Assembly (NCBI RefSeq): GCF_000203795.2
Contig: NW_006281105.1
Coordinates: 372,001 to 436,000, forward strand
Length of the DNA stretch: 64,000 nt
Origin: Batrachochytrium dendrobatidis JAM81
Lineage: Eukaryota > Chytridiomycota > Chytridiomycetes > Rhizophydiales
Direction: 5' to 3'
In this document: positions 33,416 through 45,723 of the stretch, in pieces
Layout: the number at the start of each line of letters is the position of its first letter
Position numbering within the stretch: the stretch's first letter is position 1
Notes under the pieces: model-generated
Database searches by the model: none
What the model saw: only the letters and a program-made list of their open reading frames with translations
Told to the model about the DNA's origin: nothing
Position numbers and translations under genes: made by a program

Positions 33416-36400
33416 ATGGGCAGACGACGGCATAAAAACATCATAGATGATGGTGGGATGAGTGAAAGTGATGAGAGCGGAAGCGACGGATACTCTAATC
33501 GAAACCGTCGATACGGAGACGGAGACGGAGACTATGATATAAGTGCAGATTTAAACGACGAAGCCATGCTGACAGGTATATTGTAGTGCCAGTGTCTTGA
33601 AATCGAATCTATGTTAATCATAGTAATGCTTATACTATGACACTTTTAATAATTGACTAGATGGGATATATTGGTTTACATTACTCACCGCATATCATAC
33701 ATGTCCAATATCTTTGTTGGATACTTTAAATACCAGATCCATCTAGACATGTGCACAAGCATGGTAGATCAAAGGAAGATACGATCTATGGAGTTTTTGC
33801 TGCTGGAAATTCATCTTTGAATAACGACTTTAGCCATGGCGGTTCATCTCGGAGACGCAGTCATAATAATGCATCCATATCGTTTGTCAAGGCAGATGTC
33901 TTGGACATGGATATAGATCAAAACGAAGCTGATCAAAAAAACATGGAGTCCGATAGCGATTCGTCTTCTAGCACAAGTTCTGATGATCGACGGAAGGGCA
34001 TGAACACTTCAGACGGTGATGATTCTGATGACAATGAAAAAATGTCTGATCGACAAAGGCGAGTGCATAGAGGTGACTCGGACTACATTGAAGAGGATCA
34101 GGAAGATGAAGATGACGATCGTCCTTCATTTGGCGGACTTGGACTTGTCAAACCTAATACCTTGCTAGCCCAAAATATCAGCGGATCTACAGCATCAAGC
34201 ACTGTACGAATCACAAAAAAAGCTACATCAAATGGTGAAATCAGTCATTCCAGCTTAGGGAATTTTTCAAATGAACCAGCAACTCACGGATCTCGGAAAA
34301 CCAAAGAGATGTTAGTCAAGCCATCTACTAAACCAAATCAGTTGTCGCATACAGGATCTCAAATTGGAAACGCCAAGACCTCGATCAAACCAGCGAAATA
34401 TTCCAAGCCTGACGCTAATTTTGCAACATTTGAGCGTCATACTAAAGGATTTGGATCAAAGATGCTTGCCAAAATGGGATATGTTCCAGGTACGGGTCTT
34501 GGAGCCAACCGTGTTGGCATCATAGCTCCAATTGATGTTAAACTTAGACCAAGTGGTATGGGTTTGGGTCATGGTGGATTTGATGAGCGCACAGAGACAG
34601 TCAAGCGAGAAAAAGATGAACAAATTAGGGATGATAAAGGTAATGACGTAGATCAACAACTATGGAAAAAAGGAGCCAAAAAAGACAAGCAAGATGGATG
34701 GAAACGAAATGAGGGAACTACACGCAAGTCGACAAAACCACGATTTAAAACTGCTCAAGATCTTTTGCAAGAGCATGATGGACTGATTGGCAATGAAGTG
34801 ATTTCACTTGTACAACCAACCAAAATTATTGACATGACAAGCAAGCAAGCTCGGGTTTTGTCAAATATATCAGAGGCATCCCAAAAGGCTATTAATGGAC
34901 CAGATATGTCGGGAAGACTTCCTGAATTGCGTCATAACCTACTTTTGATCAAGGATTTGGCACAATCAGACCTGCTTTATGTATCGCGAAAGAAACATCA
35001 CGAGAGTACGCTAGAAACCCGTCAAAGATCAGACGCGAATGCACTTGAAGCACTTCTCAAGGATGAAAGGACTCGATTAGAGCGTCTTGGACGGATACGA
35101 GAACTTGTTGGTCAATGTAGAGCTATTTCAATTTCGAATCCTGTTTGTGTTGAGAATCCACACGATGGCAAAGACAGTCATTTGATAACAGCTGAGCAAC
35201 TTTATAAGCCAGTGTTTGAGGAAATGCAGAAAAACTATATGCCAGAGTACAAAACTCTTGGACTGGATGGTTTAATAGTTGCTACTCTAATGCCTTGGTT
35301 CAAGGCTATGCTTTGTAACTGGTCCGTTCTTGAAAATCCTACTTTTGGTGCAGATGTTGTTAAGCGATGGAAAAGATTTCTAGTGATGGATGGTTCCGAG
35401 TGTTCCAATTCAGCTACAAAACTTGGAGAAATGCATTTGGAGACAAGTATGGGTGAAGATCGTAATACAATGGCACCATTTGAATCGATGCTGTATACTA
35501 TTTGGCTTCCCAAAGTTCGACAGGCTATCAACAACGACTGGAATGTATATCAACCTGACTCGCTTGTGGCATTTTTTGAAGCATGGAACTCTTGTTTAGA
35601 CACCAATATGTACTGGTCTGAATCATCACAGAGCTCTGTATCTATTTTACCAACCTGGTTATTCCAAAACATTGCATGCCAGCTTGTAATTCCTAAACTT
35701 AAACGAGCGGTAGATATGTGGGAGCCACATCGAGATAAAACAAGTGATCAGAACGAGCTAATGGCTCATACATGGCTGCATCCCTGGCTTCCTATTTTAG
35801 GTGATTTATTGGAACCGTTTTGGACTGAAGTACGTCGTAAACTAGAATACTGCTGGAAAAATTGGAATCCAAAAGATCATACCCCGTTACAAGTAATCAA
35901 GCTCTGGACTCCAGTGAGTTTTTATAGGTTTTATTGTCACGTTGAAATCAAGTCTAACTAATAGTATTTTATCCAACAATACCTGTGCGTTGAACAGGTG
36001 TTTTCTAAAGCAGATCTGGAGCATATACTGACTACATGTATTCTTCCAGCACTGATTGTTCATCTTCGAACAGAATTTAAATTATCACCAGCCAATCAAG
36101 ATCTTGGACCACTTTTGCATGATGTTTTTCCATGGTGTCATGTTATTCCACCAGCACTGTTTTCGCATCTGATTGCGACCGAGTTTTTTGCACCGTGGTG
36201 TCGCATGTTGTGGACATGGATAGCAAGCCCGAGTGCCAATTTGGAAGAAGTATCAAATTGGTATGTGAGTTGGAAGAATGTATTTGAGGAAGCAGAAGGT
36301 GGGTCTATTCGATCCTTGCCTTGTGTAGCAGATGGATGGCGTACGGCTTTGGATATGATGAATCAAGGTGTTGCGTTACGCGCTGATGATGGATCTAGTA

Positions 36401-36771
36401 CCAAGATACCAACCATGCCCACGCTCCCTGCGTCCATGCATCCACTGAGGGCCCAATCTGGTAAAGCCACAGCATATGGAGAATCGACGAGCGCAGGAAA
36501 ACTCACACAAGCAGTATCGACAGTATCACAGACGCCTCAACTCAGTTTCCAAGATTATGTAGAAGTAGTTGCGTCTGAACATAATGTGGTATTTGTACCA
36601 GCACTTCGTGATCATGCAGAAAGTGGTAAACCAATTTATAGATTGGGTAAAAAGCTGATGGTTTACATTGATAACGGAGTGTTGTTTGTATTGGAAATGA
36701 CTGGTGAATCTGGACAAAAAGAATGGCGACCAATATCAGTTGAAAATGCCATTTCAATGGCCAACCAATAA
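33416..36771 (+). CDS. G-patch splicing factor, TFIP11/Spp382(Ntr1)-like
   Basis: Three exons (33416-33575, 33737-35913, 35998-36771) join in phase to 1036 residues. The N-terminus is acidic and Ser/Asp-rich. The G-patch (about 286-335) reads TKGFGSKMLAKMGYVPGTGL, GANRVGIIAPIDVKLRPSGM and GLGHGGF. A lysine-rich segment and a long helical region follow, matching the GCFC/TFP11 middle domain (VVKRWKRFL, YTIWLPKVRQAINNDW, SLVAFFEAWNSCL, QNIACQLVIPKLKRAVDMW, WLHPWLPILG). The C-terminus has SFQDYVEVVASEHNVVFVP. This family activates the DEAH helicase Prp43/DHX15 to release introns and disassemble spliceosomes in the nucleus. Length and domain order match; no defects seen. Confidence 0.9.
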
Positions 36772-36915
36772 ATATAAAATCGAAGCTTGTCAATGAACAT
36801 GGACTTGTAATGTGCGAGCTATCTAACCAAATCTGTTAGAGTTGCACGATTGGATTTGTGATTTCAAAGATTAAAAAATTGTGGTTTACTCGACAAGCCA
36901 TTATACAGCATCTGA

Positions 36916-37829
36916 ATGATGGCAGCTCGGTGGAGACAACTGGTAACAGCATCTTCCTTTTCGCTGAGCACCTGCAGAAGAATGCCTGCTTGCTCTGTGA
37001 TCCAGAATATGCGGTTCTATGCAAGTGGTCTTCCATCCAAGAACTCTGGCCATCAAGGAACTGAGCCAGTGGATGTTATTCACAAGGAAGAATACCTTGA
37101 AGTTGCTCGCAAGTAAGACTAATGTCATCTTTGCGACTACCACCAGATTGAATCATCTGTACACTGCCTTGTATAATCAATGCAGACATCTCACTGTCTT
37201 TCCAACAGTGTCTTGCTGATCCTTTACATTCTTCATCGCATTACAAACCTTGATCCACTAACTCTTGCATTCTGTCTGATAGCTGGCCAACGGACCACTA
37301 TTCTCCTGACAACTTCCGGATGCGGCCAGAGGATAAGAAATGGGGTATAACTCCCACTCCACCTTCGACGGGCTTTGACAACGTCAATGCTGGCCATGAT
37401 CCTGAACCAGCAACCTGGGGTCATCCTATATGGTCTCGTCTGCTTATTGTGTCTGTCCTGTCCGTTGTTGCCTACAGACTGCACGAGCATTATATGAAGG
37501 ACAAGAAACCAGAAGATCATCCAGTCTATATCTTTCTTCAATCCCTTCACGACCAATATGGCTCATCCAAAGTTGCGCATGACTACGATGCTCATACTTT
37601 GCCAATCCGCCAACGTTGGGCCGATGATCGCTTGATCTTTACTTCTGCTCTGAGAGGTGCTAGTGAGGTGGATACCCCAGTCATGGTTTTAAATACGGAT
37701 ATGCATTTGAATTGCTCTGATCGACTGGTCGGTGTTTCTCCCGAGATCAGCTGGGAGGGTGTCAAGTACAAAACTGCTTCTAGTGACAAGTATTATATTC
37801 CACCGTACCCCAAAAACCGTGAAGATTAA
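36916..37829 (+). CDS. Probable mitochondrial single-pass membrane protein
   Basis: Two exons (36916-37112 and 37283-37829) join in phase to 247 residues. The start MMAARWRQLVTASSFSLSTC with many Arg/Ser and no acids up to about residue 50 looks like a mitochondrial presequence. One membrane helix is likely at IWSRLLIVSVLSVVAYRLHE, with charged residues on both sides. The remainder is hydrophilic, ending YYIPPYPKNRED. I do not recognise the family; size and layout would suit an accessory respiratory-chain or inner-membrane subunit, but no diagnostic motif is visible. The second Met (36919) is an equally good start. Confidence 0.65.
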
Positions 37830-38070
37830 ACTATCTCAGACTGTATGGGTTTGGTCGTAGAAAAATAATCAACCTTGTCAAATGCTTTTGCTGTCTTGAA
37901 GTAATGGATTCTTTTAAATTAGATCTTGTTCAAAACTGAGATTGTTTTGCAGTGGACTTGGCTGGTCATTCTAGGTTTTATTAAACTTTTTTAAAGTATT
38001 TGGGCTGATTTATTGTATTATGGATAAAGTGATACGTTGACATTGCATACACGCTTTTAGAATAAACCTG

Positions 38071-39777
38071 TTAGACAGTAGGTGGATTGGCACGTTCTAA
38101 TCCCAATTCTGTCAAAACAGCAACAATTTCATCAACATCATCATCCAAGTCACTGTATTCGTCATGTATCTGCGCACCTTTTAGAGATCCACCAATTGAC
38201 TCTTTTGTCAATGAATCTGAACTCCATTTAAAACTAGATTCAGTACAAGGAGCACCAGTCAGAATATCTGCTTCAACCTCATCATCAGAAAAGTCGGCCA
38301 ATGTTAATCCACACAAAACATCCTGCACCATTTTCAATTCTATTTCACTGAGTTTAGCACTGTGATCTAAGCTTGCAAGTTTAACGTTTTGCGTGTTTTC
38401 AACTGTGGGTAAAGGACATTGTAGTAATGTATCTTGCAGTGATTGTGAGTTGAGAGCGGGTGTAGTCAATACATGCATATCCTGTGTGAGTAAGTTTGAC
38501 TGGCTTTTTTCCTCGACAAAAGAGTCTTGAGTGGACACGATGCAATCACGATGCGGTTGCAATTGATTTGAAATGGGATTGGACAGGTTGAGTGAATTGG
38601 TATGATTGCCTTGTACACTATACGATTGCTCTAAAACATCTAGAATTTTCGCATCGCTGTCTGGTTCATCAAAATTATCCGACAGCTGTTCTTGCCAGAG
38701 AACTTCATCAGCAGTGGTTGACACAGATGTGAAGAGTTGATCAGCTAAATGCACTGCAAGCGAAAACCCTAACTTGGTTGAACATGGCAAAGAGTCGGTT
38801 GATACAAGAGGTTGCTGTTCATCTCCACAGGTGAGATCTGGGTTTGAAACAGCAGTAGAATCCACTTGTGTTAATACAAGGTTTTCTAGTAAACGTGGGT
38901 CTAGATCCCACTCATATAAAGGCTCAGAACATTCATCTTTGATGGATTCTGATACTGTAGATTTCTGTTTATTCGCGTCAATATCTGGAATGGATGAATC
39001 GTTTGGTCCATGCAGCCGATTACCAGAAGTAGAGTTTGTAATTGGATCTTGCTTGAGCCACGGAATACAATCACACACTCTTGGATGCGACTCATAAAGC
39101 AATGGTTTAATAGAGCCTGTTGTCAAGCTTCCTGATGCAGGTAAGATCAGCCTCCATGTATCGCTAACATTTGATTTACGAAAGTGCTTGTCTGGTAGAC
39201 TTGCACGAATCGGCATTCCTTGCACGACTGTTTCCAATGCAGTCATAATCTGAATCCACTTGTCAAGCAGAATATTCTGGGTCGAAACCGGACTTGATTC
39301 AATGGTTGATGATACAGATTCGGCGCATTCTGATATGACAAATGGTTTGTTTATGGACGTATTTGACAAACTTGAAGATATGCTCGACTGTAGAGTTTTG
39401 GCAGACATACCAAACAGAGTGTCCAGACATGCACCAAACACAGTAAGATAAAGCAGTTTAGCTTCCTGTTTGGGTTCTAATCTGATAGCATTGGATGCAG
39501 TCGATAAGAATGGTAGTTCATGGACATCAGGCGAAGGCCACACAACAGCAACCAGATCGACCTTGTATCGCAACTCGGCAGTATCAGAAGAATAAGATGC
39601 ATTGCATTTCGGACACTGCAATGTGGTCATCCGTTCAAAAGTGATCGTGCAGGATAGTTTGGAGTAGCAGATTCTGCAGGATGGATAGAAGCATGGGCTA
39701 GATCCAGGCAATGCAGAGTAATGGATGGTATGAGCTGCCCGTCGTAATCCAACTACAATCATATGGATTTCCTTCAT
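38071..39777 (-). CDS. DDIAS/noxin-like protein with RPA-C-type zinc-ribbon OB fold
   Basis: Intronless, 568 residues. The N-terminal 130 residues contain FYPSCRICYSKL then LQCPKCNASY (a CxxC...CxxC zinc ribbon), ELRYKVDLVAVV, and LLYLTVFGACLDTLFGMSA. This order matches the N-terminal domain of DDIAS (DNA-damage-induced apoptosis suppressor, noxin), itself related to the C-terminal OB fold of replication protein A large subunit. The rest is Ser/Asp-rich and disordered, ending with an acidic segment. In animals the protein supports survival or DNA repair after damage; here only the fold is supported, and ssDNA binding is inference. It converges with the mitochondrial-protein gene (241 bp between stops). 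Confidence 0.7.
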   Translation of the reverse strand: MKEIHMIVVGLRRAAHTIHYSALPGSSPCFYPSCRICYSKLSCTITFERMTTLQCPKCNASYSSDTAELRYKVDLVAVVWPSPDVHELPFLSTASNAIRLEPKQEAKLLYLTVFGACLDTLFGMSAKTLQSSISSSLSNTSINKPFVISECAESVSSTIESSPVSTQNILLDKWIQIMTALETVVQGMPIRASLPDKHFRKSNVSDTWRLILPASGSLTTGSIKPLLYESHPRVCDCIPWLKQDPITNSTSGNRLHGPNDSSIPDIDANKQKSTVSESIKDECSEPLYEWDLDPRLLENLVLTQVDSTAVSNPDLTCGDEQQPLVSTDSLPCSTKLGFSLAVHLADQLFTSVSTTADEVLWQEQLSDNFDEPDSDAKILDVLEQSYSVQGNHTNSLNLSNPISNQLQPHRDCIVSTQDSFVEEKSQSNLLTQDMHVLTTPALNSQSLQDTLLQCPLPTVENTQNVKLASLDHSAKLSEIELKMVQDVLCGLTLADFSDDEVEADILTGAPCTESSFKWSSDSLTKESIGGSLKGAQIHDEYSDLDDDVDEIVAVLTELGLERANPPTV

Positions 39778-40183
39778 GATTCAAGAATCCAATCCTGTAA
39801 GCTTCAAAGATGATTTGTTAATGAATGCATCTTCCATCAAGTTTTGATTCTCTTGATCACTAAATATTAAGATATACGCCCAAATACACATGGATACAAG
39901 TGACTGTTTATTACTTTACGTCAAAACACTACAAACACAAATAGTCTTGATAAGACCTATAAAATACAATTCAGACATGCCAAAAGATACAAAAATGTGT
40001 TATAAATAGACAAAGATACAGGATTCAAAGCATGCTCCGATCGTCGATGGAAAAGGCGTTGGACAAGTGTATGAATCAAAGGATATTAGAGTTGGGAAAT
40101 AATTAAAGTGCATGGAAACAACTGGCAAATTTAAAACGATGGCAGTATCAATACTACCAAGATAAACGGATTGTCAGTTGATG
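39778..40183. other. Intergenic region
   Basis: About 400 bases of AT-rich sequence between two minus-strand genes. No frame or RNA gene is supported; it probably holds the 3' UTR of the arrestin-like gene and the promoter of the DDIAS-like gene. Confidence 0.6.
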
Positions 40184-41113
40184 CTACAATTGCTGGGGAC
40201 CAACAAAAACAACTGGAATCTCAACTGCAAGAGGAACTGTAGATGTAAACAGTCCAGCAGGAAAGGCTTGAATAACTACAGCGTGCTCAACTTGAATAAA
40301 CGAATATGATGTAGTGGGTGCGACACGAGAAGCTTTTTCTGAATTCAAAAGCACTGAAAGTGTTTTTGAAGAGTGTCCTGGAATGATAGTTGTCATGGTT
40401 TCTGATATCAAGGTATCACATTTAGCTAGGTCGGAGATAAAGAATGAATTGTATCGTTGAATCAGAGATATTTTAAGCGATTTGATATCTCTACGATCCA
40501 AGTTTGTTACAGTAAAGTTGACTGTAATGGATGAGCCGATTGCATAGATGGTTTGATTGCAAGTGGCAGCAATATCAAGAGGAAAATGAGACCAATCTTT
40601 AGGTACAATAGGTAGAACCAAAGGAGGGTTTTCTGGTCCAGGAAGAGGTAAAGGATTGACAACGGCAATAGGCGTCATGGCTCTCAGAGGAGCAAACGCA
40701 CTGGTGGTTTTGAGTTCGGCCCGAAGCGAATACGAGATATGGGCACGGTCGTAGCCAACGGATGCTAGTAGCACAGAAGGCACTGCGTCGTTGGGAATCA
40801 CCGCAACACCCACAAAAGTTCTTGGTTTGGGGTGCAAGGCACGACCAGCAATTTTGTTAGGACTGCTCCACAACACCAATGTTTGTAAACGAGTAGCATC
40901 AGAAAGATTGGTTTGAAGACCATGAGGTAAAGCGTAGCCTTCAGTACCGTGGCCCTGAGTGCATACCTGATTGCTCAGTTCGACAGATACCACCAACACC
41001 ACTTCAAGCTTGGTAGCCAACAATAGCTCGGTATTGTGTAAACTGCAAACCACATGGATTAAATCACCCGGAGCGTAATAGTCCTTGTCAACAGCGATCT
41101 TTAGCACTGACAT
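40184..41113 (-). CDS. Arrestin-like protein
   Basis: The first ATG in frame is at 41113 (MSVLKIAVDKDYYAPGDLIH), giving 309 residues. The opening is the classic arrestin-N strand pattern (hydrophobic strand, D-YYAPGD, then a second strand). A middle segment (YDRAHISYSLRAELKTTSAF) matches the I-Y-LRA-L block of arrestin-N. The second half (FPLDIAATCNQTIYAIGSSI, VTNLDRRDIKSLKISLIQRY, VEIPVVFVGPQQL) fits arrestin-C. No PPxY motif is visible, unlike many yeast alpha-arrestins that recruit Rsp5. Such proteins act as trafficking adaptors for membrane proteins. An extra 5' exon cannot be excluded. Confidence 0.7.
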   Translation of the reverse strand: MSVLKIAVDKDYYAPGDLIHVVCSLHNTELLLATKLEVVLVVSVELSNQVCTQGHGTEGYALPHGLQTNLSDATRLQTLVLWSSPNKIAGRALHPKPRTFVGVAVIPNDAVPSVLLASVGYDRAHISYSLRAELKTTSAFAPLRAMTPIAVVNPLPLPGPENPPLVLPIVPKDWSHFPLDIAATCNQTIYAIGSSITVNFTVTNLDRRDIKSLKISLIQRYNSFFISDLAKCDTLISETMTTIIPGHSSKTLSVLLNSEKASRVAPTTSYSFIQVEHAVVIQAFPAGLFTSTVPLAVEIPVVFVGPQQL

Positions 41114-41924
41114 GAGAATAAAAATGGTCAGTAAACAACTGCAAAAACAAATGGAAACTTGATAAAGCGGAGCAAGATGCCTAGTGTCCAACTAGAGTAA
41201 ATTCGATAATTACAGTCACGAGTTGCATGGTTGATGGAACTTGAGTTGCTCAAATGAGGGTTGTCTGCTTGACCAAATTCAACGAGCTACCCTTATTTAT
41301 GCTATTCCATGTGATTCTGGTTTTCGTTGTTTTGTAGTTAAATTACCATGTATTCATATTGCATTGACTAGATGACTTTGATGCTTGACTCGATTTGTTG
41401 ATCGACTTTGCATAAAATTCATTCATTTTTATGATTGAGTTGCCTTTTGATGAGGCTGTTTCGTAAATATCGGTAGTCTGTTGATTGAATGGCAGGATCA
41501 TCCATCAATCGTGTACTACGACGACAATCTGACTGTATTGATACAGTCTACTGCTTTACTCGACTCAACACAAGACAACGTCACTTAGTTTAGCAATGAT
41601 TACTCGCTGAGTTTGGTGTTGGTTTTGTTTGAACAATCTGCAGCATTTGGCGTATACCATCTACATTAACCTAGAATAATCGTGCAATTTGACAAGCTAA
41701 AAACTCTTGTTTTGAAATACTGCAACAGCAACCTGCTTGACGATGTGTGAATGGTTCTAAAACATGAGTTTTCTATATAACCAAAATATTTCATCCCTTC
41801 ATTTTCATGCCCATTATCACCAACTGAAGCGCTGTATGAATCTTGTGCTTATTTGGAATTTAGCTCATTCATATTGACAATCCAGCCATCTTCAATAATT
41901 ACTACGTTACACCGGATTATTTAT
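41114..41924. other. Intergenic region between divergent genes
   Basis: AT-rich promoter-type region between the minus-strand arrestin-like gene and the plus-strand phospholipase gene. No coding frame or RNA gene is supported. Confidence 0.6.
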
Positions 41925-44900
41925 ATGCAGGATTTAAGAATGGCATCAAGATACTGGCATACTGGACTTGCATTAGTTGTCTTGTTTCTTGCACACTTGG
42001 GTTTAGGATGGTATTGGTGGCCTTGTATTTTCAATCTAACTGCAAACTCAGACTTGATTAGAATATATGCAACGCATAGTCTAACCACACTATATACTAT
42101 CATACTTTTATGAATCAAATCTCTGTTTAATTCATCATTCGTATATTAGTGGGTAAGCCCATGTCTTGATGATTCCTACTGAGTGAATGCAAACTGTCAC
42201 ATTATCTAGCCAGGACTGACATCTAGCAATGACTCCTACTTTCAATGGTTTGTAGAATGGCCACTCATATCGAAGTATCACATCGTGCACAGTATCTATT
42301 CTCTAGGAATAATGGATTTTCAAATTTTACGACCTCGAGACCTACAAAGCGTTTAATTGCAGACATGCTTGCACAAAACCAGCCTTATGTTCAAGCCGGA
42401 TCTTTCTTTCCAGATTGGTAATATTTTAATGTAGATCATCCATACACTGAATGTGTTTTGCATCGTCACCAACCTACACGCTATGCATCAATCAAGATAA
42501 CATGTCTATTTCATTGCGATACATCAAAGGGGGTATGCCTGTGCAGGGCAAGCAGATGCTGCAGAAGAAGCTCACTGGCCGCCATTTTGGAACGCATCAC
42601 TTGCCTATTTTTCAAAAACATATCTTGAATCATCTACACCACAATGGTTTCCGCATGAGCCATCACCAGAAGCGGCTGCGTTAGTATCATTTCTATTTGG
42701 CGTTATATCACATGGAATTGCAGATGTATCGTGGCATTCTTTGGGTATGGACGAGGGATTTATTGAAGCTATGCAGCACTCCATGTTTGGTGGCAGCTAT
42801 TCCAAATCACACGACAACGCAGATGCTGGGGGCGATTTTGCCTTTGCTCGGTTCTCTGTTTTTTCCGATTTTTCTGTAAGTTTAAACTTGGTATACGATG
42901 ATACTTGGTAAACTAAGCAACATACTAATTTAACTCGTGATGAATAGACGATTTGGCACGTTCCTACAAGAGATTTAGTCGCAATATACAATAGTCTCGG
43001 ATATAATGTGACTTTTCCACAGCTTAAACAGTGCATGCTACTGGGATATACAGCAACCCATGCCAACCGATTATTGGGTAGATTTTTATTTCCAGGTTGG
43101 GCTACCGTATCTCCGTTTCTTGCCGAGAATTACTTTACATACTTTCGTGGCGGAATCAATGATATGGCCATGTGGGTTGCCGAATGCTGGGTTATTGCGA
43201 TTGACTGGTTCTCAACTGGAAAAATAAGCAATATGTGTAGAAACATGGGTGTAAAATGGGGCTCTCTTTATAGTTCAAATGCATCATCTCATCTTGAACC
43301 TTCAATCCGTTACACTCAGGAAATGGATCAAACATGGCAGGAAAAGACTAAAAAGAAACCTGTAAAAAAAACAAAGCATGCTTTAGAGGAATGTTTTCAT
43401 CACACGCTGTCGACTGATCCCAGATACGTTGATATCAACGACAATGACAAAATGTCTACAATTCAAATGCGCTCAGTCTTTGAGAATACGGCCATTCCGT
43501 TGCTGCTTTTGCGTTGCTCATCAAACATGAGCACACTGTCTGCAGAAACCCCTGAAAACCCTCCAATGCAAATATCCACACTTTTATCTCTTTTGGCTCA
43601 AAGGGTTGGCGAATTGGCTTGGACAGCCTTGAGTCATATACAGTATCTTTTTAAAGCATATTGGTTTCCCACATGTCAGATGGTGGAGCACCTGTCTTCA
43701 CCGCAAAAGTATATTGCACTTGTTTCTCGTCAAAACTATGCTGCGCTTGGGACGGCCATGATTACTGGAGATTTTGATTGTGATGGTCAGCCTGATTTAG
43801 CAATCAGCGCGCCTGGACATTCTTCCTTTTCAGGTGCGGTATTTCTTACCTATGGCCATGCTCTAGCTAAAAAGGGGCATTTTCGAAATGGGTTTATTGA
43901 AGACGCAGCTAGTGTAATACTAAAGCAAAATAATAGCGACCCTAATACCGTTGGAGCCAGATTTGGAGCCTCCTTAGCAGTTGTTGACTTGAATCAAGAC
44001 GGAATCGACGATCTGGCAATATCTGCACCCATGTATCGATCACACAGTCCCGATATCGATGCAGGATATGACGGATGCATCTATGTTTTGTTTGGTCACA
44101 AAGGGAGTGGACTGAGAAATGATGGCCAATGGGACATTGTCATTAAAGGAAAGGTCATACGAACGGCCAAAAGGGATCCACGTCAATCGAGATTTGTCGA
44201 TGATCAGTTTTTGGTTTTGGGAACGTCACTCAAAGGGCTAGATACAGATGGAGATGGATTTTTAGATCTTGTTGTTGGATCACCGTTTGCTTCGCCTGTT
44301 CGTGGAACTCACCAGGTAATTTTCTACTGTGTAGTGTCTTGTTATTTTTGAACTATTCATAACGAAGTGGTTTTCATTGACTATCATTTATCCATTGGAT
44401 TTTACAATGTAGAGGGGAATGGTACAGGTTTTTCATGCAAAATCAAATCACACAGGTGTAAAATCATACCAAGATGCAGACTGGACTATATCAGGTTCAC
44501 GCGACTACGAATGGTTTGGGAAATCGCTAGATGTCCAAGTTGATGGTACGCGTCGGTTTCTTTTAGTTGGCGCACCAGGATATAAGTATGTTCATTTAGA
44601 TGCATATGGGTATTGGTACGAAACAAATGCAACAAAAAGCAGTGGTCGAGTGCTTGGATATGCACTGGGGATATCACAACGACCAATATTGAAATTTACA
44701 GTCGCGAGTAGAGTGGATTATGCGCAGTTTGGGTCAACAATGACCATACTTGACAATGGAGTTATAGCTGTTGGTGCTTGCTCACAGGTGGGTTTTGCTC
44801 AATACATATTTTTGACCAACCATAACCAGTATAAAAATGCAATATTTACTCTTGTTTATTGGTAGACATCACCATTATCAATTAGACGGCCCATGAACTT

Positions 44901-45455
44901 TGCAGGGCTGCTGATTTCCCAACAAGCTGCAGGGTATCAGTCTGGGATTGTTTATACACTGAATATGACAGGTGCTGTAGGTGATCTAATTGTTTATGAA
45001 AGTATTCATCCCATCGCTGAACTGCACGGAACAGCCAGTCTTGGTCACTTTGGATCTACTTTACAAAACGATATAGGCCAAAATGGCACGTATATATCTG
45101 AGCACATGGTAGCAGCAGGTATGTAACCTTTAATGACATGTGTGCCAAGCACACCACGATCTTAGGCACTATAATTAAAAGTTGGTTACTTTTTATCTGT
45201 GGTGTACTAGAAACGGGAAGAGTACATTGGGTGCCATTGAGTAAACTGAAAGGAAAACTCGACGTTGCGGATATTGAGTCCCGATCGACATGCTGGGCGA
45301 GTCAATCACGACGAATGCAGTTTGGACGCGCAGTAACTCCACTTCCTGGAATTGGATTGGCGGTTTCGTCTGTCAATGTGCCAGCAGGAAACATACTATC
45401 CCATAAATTTAGCCATGGGATAGGTGATGGTGCTGTACATATTTTGCTCAGCTAG
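41925..45455 (+). CDS. GPI-specific phospholipase D-like (zinc PLC domain + FG-GAP repeats)
   Basis: A possible signal-peptide exon starts at 41925 or 41940 (GLALVVLFLAHLGLG). The core begins at about 42270 with MATHIEVSHRAQYLFS and FFPDW. The next exon (from about 42533) holds GYACAGQADAAEEAHWPPFW, WFPHEP and FGVISHGIADVSWHS, zinc-ligand motifs of the zinc-dependent phospholipase C fold. Later exons are 42948-44315, 44413-44787, 44866-45118 and 45211-45455. They carry integrin-type FG-GAP calcium repeats: TGDFDCDGQPDLAISAP, VVDLNQDGIDDLAISAP and GLDTDGDGFLDLVVGSP. The domain order equals animal GPLD1, which cleaves GPI anchors outside the cell. The join between the signal exon and the catalytic core was not resolved; 42178-42268 has stops in the needed frame. 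Confidence 0.8.
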
Positions 45456-45723
45456 AACTAGTATAAACTAGACTATTTATAGTATTGAATGCGACCATGG
45501 TATGCATGAAATGAAGATACTTTCAAATTTTTCAGCACTACATACTGTTTTACAGCATGGTCTAACAGTAATATTGACAAATGTGTTGTAAAACCAATCA
45601 TCCAACGCTCTCGACTTTCTGTTTTTTTGAACATCCCCTAATGAATTTCAAAAGGTTTCAAGATGTCAGCTTGATTTGTATAGAATCATTATACAATGAG
45701 AATACTCATCAGTCGTAGATCAC

